Below are positions 60,840 to 64,000 of a DNA stretch of 64,000 nucleotides, in pieces. The DNA is taken from contig NZ_CP023688.1 in NCBI RefSeq assembly GCF_008704655.1, forward strand, positions 1,984,001-2,048,000, read 5' to 3'. The DNA is from Streptomyces rimosus (GTDB taxonomy: Bacteria > Actinomycetota > Actinomycetes > Streptomycetales > Streptomycetaceae). The position numbers and the translations under genes are program-made. A model generated the notes under the pieces. That model ran no database searches and was not told where the DNA came from. It saw only the letters and a list, made by a program, of their open reading frames with translations. The number at the start of each line of letters is the position of its first letter. The first letter of the stretch is position 1.

Positions 60840-63056
60840 ATGCAGGTCTGGCCCGGACAGACGTATCCCCTGGGTGCCACGTACGACGGTGCGGGCACCA
60901 ACTTCGCGGTGTACTCCGAGACGGCGGAACGCATCGAGCTGTCACTGCTGCACGACGACGGCTCGGAGACCGCCGTCGAACTGCGGGAGACCGACGCGTT
61001 CGTACGGCACGCCTACCTCCCCGGCATCATGCCGGGGCAGCGGTACGGCTTCCGGGTGCACGGCCCGTACAAGCCGGAACGCGGTCACCGGCACAACTCC
61101 GCCAAACTGCTGCTGGACCCGTACGCGAAGGCGGTCAGCGGCAGCATCGACTGGGACGAGGCGGTGTACGGCTACCACTTCGGCAGGCCGGACAGCCGCA
61201 ACGACCTCGACTCGGCGCCGCACACGATGACGTCGGTCGTGATCAACCCGTACTTCGACTGGGGCGACGACCGCCCCCCGCGCACCGACTACCACGAGAC
61301 GGTGCTCTACGAGGCGCACGTCAAGGGCCTGACCATGCTCCACCCGGACCTGCCGGACGACCTGCGCGGCAGCTACGCGGCGCTGGCGCACCCCGCGGTC
61401 ATCGACCACCTGACCGGGCTGGGGGTCACGGCCCTGGAGCTGATGCCGGTCCACCAGTTCGTGCACGACCACCGGCTCGTCGACGCGGGGCTGGCGAACT
61501 ACTGGGGCTACAACACCATCGGCTTCTTCGCCCCGCACAACGCGTACGCGTCCTGGGGCGACCGCGGGCAGCAGGTGCTGGAATTCAAGTCGGCGGTACG
61601 GGCGCTGCACGAGGCCGGTATCGAGGTCATCCTCGACGTGGTCTACAACCACACGGCGGAGGGCAACCACCTCGGCCCCACGCTGTCCTTCCGCGGCCTG
61701 GACAACGCCTCGTACTACCGGCTGGTCGCCGACGACCCGCGCTACTACATGGACACCACCGGCACCGGCAACTCGCTGCTGATGCGCAGCCCGCACGTCC
61801 TCCAGCTCATCATGGACTCGCTGCGCTACTGGGTGACGGAGATGCGGGTGGACGGGTTCCGCTTCGACCTGGCGGCGACGCTGGCCCGGCAGTTCCACGA
61901 GGTGGACCGGCTGTCGTCGTTCTTCGACCTGGTGCAGCAGGACCCGGTGGTCAGCCAGGTCAAGCTGATCGCCGAGCCGTGGGACGTGGGCGAGGGCGGC
62001 TATCAGGTGGGGAACTTCCCGCCGCTGTGGACCGAGTGGAACGGCAAGTTCCGCGACACCGTACGGGACCTGTGGCGCGGCGAGCCGCGCACCCTCGCCG
62101 AGTTCGGCTCCCGGCTGACCGGCTCCTCCGACCTCTACCAGGGTGACGGCCGGCGCCCGCTCGCCTCCATCAACTTCGTGACCTGCCACGACGGCTTCAC
62201 CCTGCGCGACCTGGTCAGCTACGACGGCAAGCACAACGAGGCCAACGGCGAGGACAACAAGGACGGCGAGAGCTTCAACCGGTCCTGGAACTGCGGCGCC
62301 GAGGGGCCGACGGACGACCCCGCCGTACAGGAGCTGCGGGCCCGCCAGATGCGCAACTTCATGGCCACCCTGATGCTGTCGCAGGGCGTGCCGATGCTCA
62401 GCCACGGCGACGAGTTCGGGCGCACCCAGCGCGGCAACAACAACGCGTACTGCCAGGACAACGAGCTGACGTGGGTGCGGTGGCCGGACACCGACGGGGG
62501 CGCCGCCGGTACGGAGGCCGGGGAAGGGGGCGAGGGCGAGGGCGAGTCCGGGACCGAAGCCGAGGACGACCCGGAGCTCGCGGCCGTCCGCAAGGAGGAC
62601 CAGGAGTTCCTCACCTTCGTCCGGCAGATGGTGTGGCTGCGGCGCGATCACCCGGTATTCCGGCGGCGGCGCTTCTTCCACGGCCGCCCCATGGAGGGCA
62701 CCCACGACGAGCTGTCCGACATCGCCTGGTTCACGGCGGAGGGCGAGGAGATGCGGCAGCGGGACTGGCAGGCGGCGCACGCCAAGTCGCTGACGGTCTT
62801 CCTCAACGGCAGCGCGATCACCGAGCCGGGCCCGCGCGGCGAGCGGATCACCGACGACTCCTTCCTGCTGATGTTCAACGCGCACGCGGACGAGCGGGAG
62901 TTCACCGTGCCGGTCGACCACGGCCGCCAGTGGCAGGCGGTGGTGGACACCGCCCACCCGGAGGCGGTCGCCGACGGCGGCGGCATCAAGGCTCAGGCCG
63001 GCGACCGCCTCGCGCTGCCGGGCCGCAGCATGCTGGTGCTGCAACGGCCTGCATAG
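60840..63056 (+). CDS. glgX: Glycogen debranching enzyme (GlgX/TreX)
   Basis: 738 residues. An N-terminal carbohydrate-binding module 48 (residues about 5-110) precedes a GH13 barrel with MRVDGFRFDLA (nucleophile D), LIAEPWD (acid/base E) and NFVTCHDGF (transition-state D). The enzyme cleaves alpha-1,6 branches of glycogen. Its partner here is treY, which starts 329 bases downstream, so released maltooligosaccharides could go to trehalose. Residues about 550-577 are an acidic Gly/Glu insertion (GEGGEGEGESGTEAE) not usual for the family. The ATG has GAGGAAGTGGAAGAG upstream. Divergent from the oxidase genes with a 238-base gap. Confidence 0.94.
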   Translation: MQVWPGQTYPLGATYDGAGTNFAVYSETAERIELSLLHDDGSETAVELRETDAFVRHAYLPGIMPGQRYGFRVHGPYKPERGHRHNSAKLLLDPYAKAVSGSIDWDEAVYGYHFGRPDSRNDLDSAPHTMTSVVINPYFDWGDDRPPRTDYHETVLYEAHVKGLTMLHPDLPDDLRGSYAALAHPAVIDHLTGLGVTALELMPVHQFVHDHRLVDAGLANYWGYNTIGFFAPHNAYASWGDRGQQVLEFKSAVRALHEAGIEVILDVVYNHTAEGNHLGPTLSFRGLDNASYYRLVADDPRYYMDTTGTGNSLLMRSPHVLQLIMDSLRYWVTEMRVDGFRFDLAATLARQFHEVDRLSSFFDLVQQDPVVSQVKLIAEPWDVGEGGYQVGNFPPLWTEWNGKFRDTVRDLWRGEPRTLAEFGSRLTGSSDLYQGDGRRPLASINFVTCHDGFTLRDLVSYDGKHNEANGEDNKDGESFNRSWNCGAEGPTDDPAVQELRARQMRNFMATLMLSQGVPMLSHGDEFGRTQRGNNNAYCQDNELTWVRWPDTDGGAAGTEAGEGGEGEGESGTEAEDDPELAAVRKEDQEFLTFVRQMVWLRRDHPVFRRRRFFHGRPMEGTHDELSDIAWFTAEGEEMRQRDWQAAHAKSLTVFLNGSAITEPGPRGERITDDSFLLMFNAHADEREFTVPVDHGRQWQAVVDTAHPEAVADGGGIKAQAGDRLALPGRSMLVLQRPA

Positions 63057-63385
63057 GGTCCGGGCTGCCGGTCCGTGACACTGGTCCATGGCGCCGGCCG
63101 GGGTACGCCGTGGGCCGTACGGCCGGCTCCGCCATTGCGGTGGTTCCCGATGCTGTCGTACGGCCCGGGCGAGAGGTCCGTTCGGCGTAGTCGGGGTGCC
63201 CGGCCCCGGCAGTGTGCAGGGCCTATGGGCGGGGGCCGGCGGTCGGGGAACCGGCGGGGGTCGCCGCCCGGCGCCGTCCTGCGCGTACATCCGGGCCGTC
63301 CGGATCGTGCGTACACAGCGCTTCGGTGCCGGGGCGGCCCGGGCCGGATGAAACAACAAGCCGTCCGGCGGGTACGGGTGTTCCC
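63057..63385 (+). promoter_or_regulatory. Gap between glgX and treY with probable treY promoter
   Basis: 329 bases without a gene. A TACGGG box at 63373-63378 lies seven bases before the treY ATG, with TGAAAC (63349-63354) 18 bases further upstream, which could form a promoter for a leaderless treY message. The palindrome GGCCGTACGGCC is near 63115-63126, and the rest is GC-rich with no clear structure. Confidence 0.4.
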
Positions 63386-64000
63386 ATGACGGCCGAATCC
63401 AGTGCGCCACCCACCGCCACGTACCGGCTCCAGCTCCAGCCGGACCTGCCCTTCGCCGCGGCCGAGAAAGCCGTGCCGTACCTTGCCGCGCTGGGCGTCT
63501 CGCACCTCCACCTCTCCCCTGTCCTGGAGGCGGTGCCCGGTTCCACACACGGCTACGACGTGGTGGACCACGCGCGGGTGCGGGCCGAGCTGGGCGGCGA
63601 GGAGGGGCTGCGCGCGCTGGCCGCGAGGGCCGCGGCGCATGGACTGCGGCTGGTGGTGGACACCGTTCCCAACCACATGGCCGTGCCCGCGCCGGAGTCG
63701 CTGAACGCCGCGCTCTGGGCGGTGCTGAGGGACGGCCCCGCAAGTCCGTACGCCCGCTGGTTCGACATCGACTGGGACGGCGGGCACGGCGGGCGGGTGC
63801 TGCTGCCGGTGCTGGGCGGGCGGCTGGGCGACGAGCTGGGGAACATCCGGGTCGACGGCGACATACTGCGCTACCACGACCACGCCTTCCCCATCCGCCC
63901 CGGCACCGAACGGCTTCCGCTGCCGCGCCTCCTGGACGCGCAGTGGTACCGCCTCGCTTGGTGGCGGCTGGCCCGCAGTGAGATCAACTACCGCCGGTTC
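63386..64000 (+). CDS. treY: Maltooligosyl trehalose synthase (TreY), 5' part
   Basis: 205 codons are visible, then the frame leaves the window. TATYRLQLQPDLPFAAAEKAVPYLAALGVSHLHLSPVLEAVPGSTHGYDVVDH is present in pieces: ATYRLQLQ, YLAALGVSHLHLSP, and GSTHGYDVVDHARV, the GH13 TreY signature, then VVDTVPNHMA. TreY turns the reducing end of a maltooligosaccharide into a trehalosyl unit. With glgX before it, the genes follow the TreX-TreY-TreZ trehalose pathway; treZ would be expected beyond the edge. There is no ribosome binding site; see the promoter note for a leaderless start. Confidence 0.93.
   Translation, partial: MTAESSAPPTATYRLQLQPDLPFAAAEKAVPYLAALGVSHLHLSPVLEAVPGSTHGYDVVDHARVRAELGGEEGLRALAARAAAHGLRLVVDTVPNHMAVPAPESLNAALWAVLRDGPASPYARWFDIDWDGGHGGRVLLPVLGGRLGDELGNIRVDGDILRYHDHAFPIRPGTERLPLPRLLDAQWYRLAWWRLARSEINYRRF

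Overview
The window is high-GC, densely coded DNA with GTG starts, four-base ATGA/GTGA gene overlaps and a strong bias to G or C in third codon positions. Together with a BTAD/AfsR-type regulator, a SAV2148-family protein, a DUF3515 protein, a macrolide-type glycosyltransferase and a Streptomyces-like sulfate assimilation operon, this points to the chromosome of a Streptomyces or very close relative. No rRNA, tRNA, insertion sequence, CRISPR array or prophage was seen.

Layout. 1-8.7 kb holds mixed chromosomal genes: an MFS exporter cut by the window edge and divergent from an ArsR repressor with a clear double operator, a YihY membrane protein divergent from an AidB-like acyl-CoA dehydrogenase, a GAF-domain regulator, an LLM flavin oxidoreductase, a small hypothetical protein and a GNAT acetyltransferase. 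8.86-18.5 kb is a complete sulfur assimilation operon: a cysteine leader peptide, sulfite reductase, a zinc-ribbon protein, cysH, cysC, cysD, cysN, a sulfonate-type ABC transporter, and a sirohydrochlorin chelatase that supplies siroheme to the reductase.

18.6-22.1 kb holds a two-gene module that looks like a biological conflict system. A small Trypco2-type protein is translationally coupled to a 1059-residue protein that joins a trypsin-like protease with an intact catalytic triad, a STAND-type P-loop NTPase, Sel1/TPR-like repeats and an unrecognised cysteine-containing C-terminal region. 22.1-26 kb is a minus-strand operon of an ATP-grasp enzyme, a CocE/NonD hydrolase and a YfcE-type phosphoesterase. 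26-29.2 kb has small or isolated genes: DUF2795, an MFS transporter with a doubtful N-terminus, an orphan ribbon-helix-helix protein and DUF3515.

29.6-43.9 kb is a tightly packed 13-gene plus-strand cluster. It contains the steps for making a nucleotide-activated heptose (GmhA-like isomerase, HldE-like kinase/nucleotidyltransferase, GmhB-like phosphatase), two GT9 heptosyltransferase-like enzymes, other glycosyltransferases, a UDP-xylose-synthase-like epimerase, a carbamoyltransferase and a pyruvyltransferase-like protein. It probably builds a decorated heptose-containing glycan or glycoside whose acceptor is not encoded here.

44-64 kb holds a secreted subtilisin, a macrolide-inactivating-type glycosyltransferase behind a palindromic operator, a sugar ABC importer operon whose inner-membrane permease carries a decapeptide-repeat tail, an APH-type phosphotransferase, a DnaQ-type exonuclease, a decayed second phosphotransferase, an AfsR/BTAD-type regulator, a SAV2148/HEPN protein, a copper amine oxidase apparently split over two secreted proteins, and glgX followed by the start of treY (glycogen to trehalose). 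Several genes show a TANNNT box six or seven bases before the start codon, which suggests leaderless transcripts.
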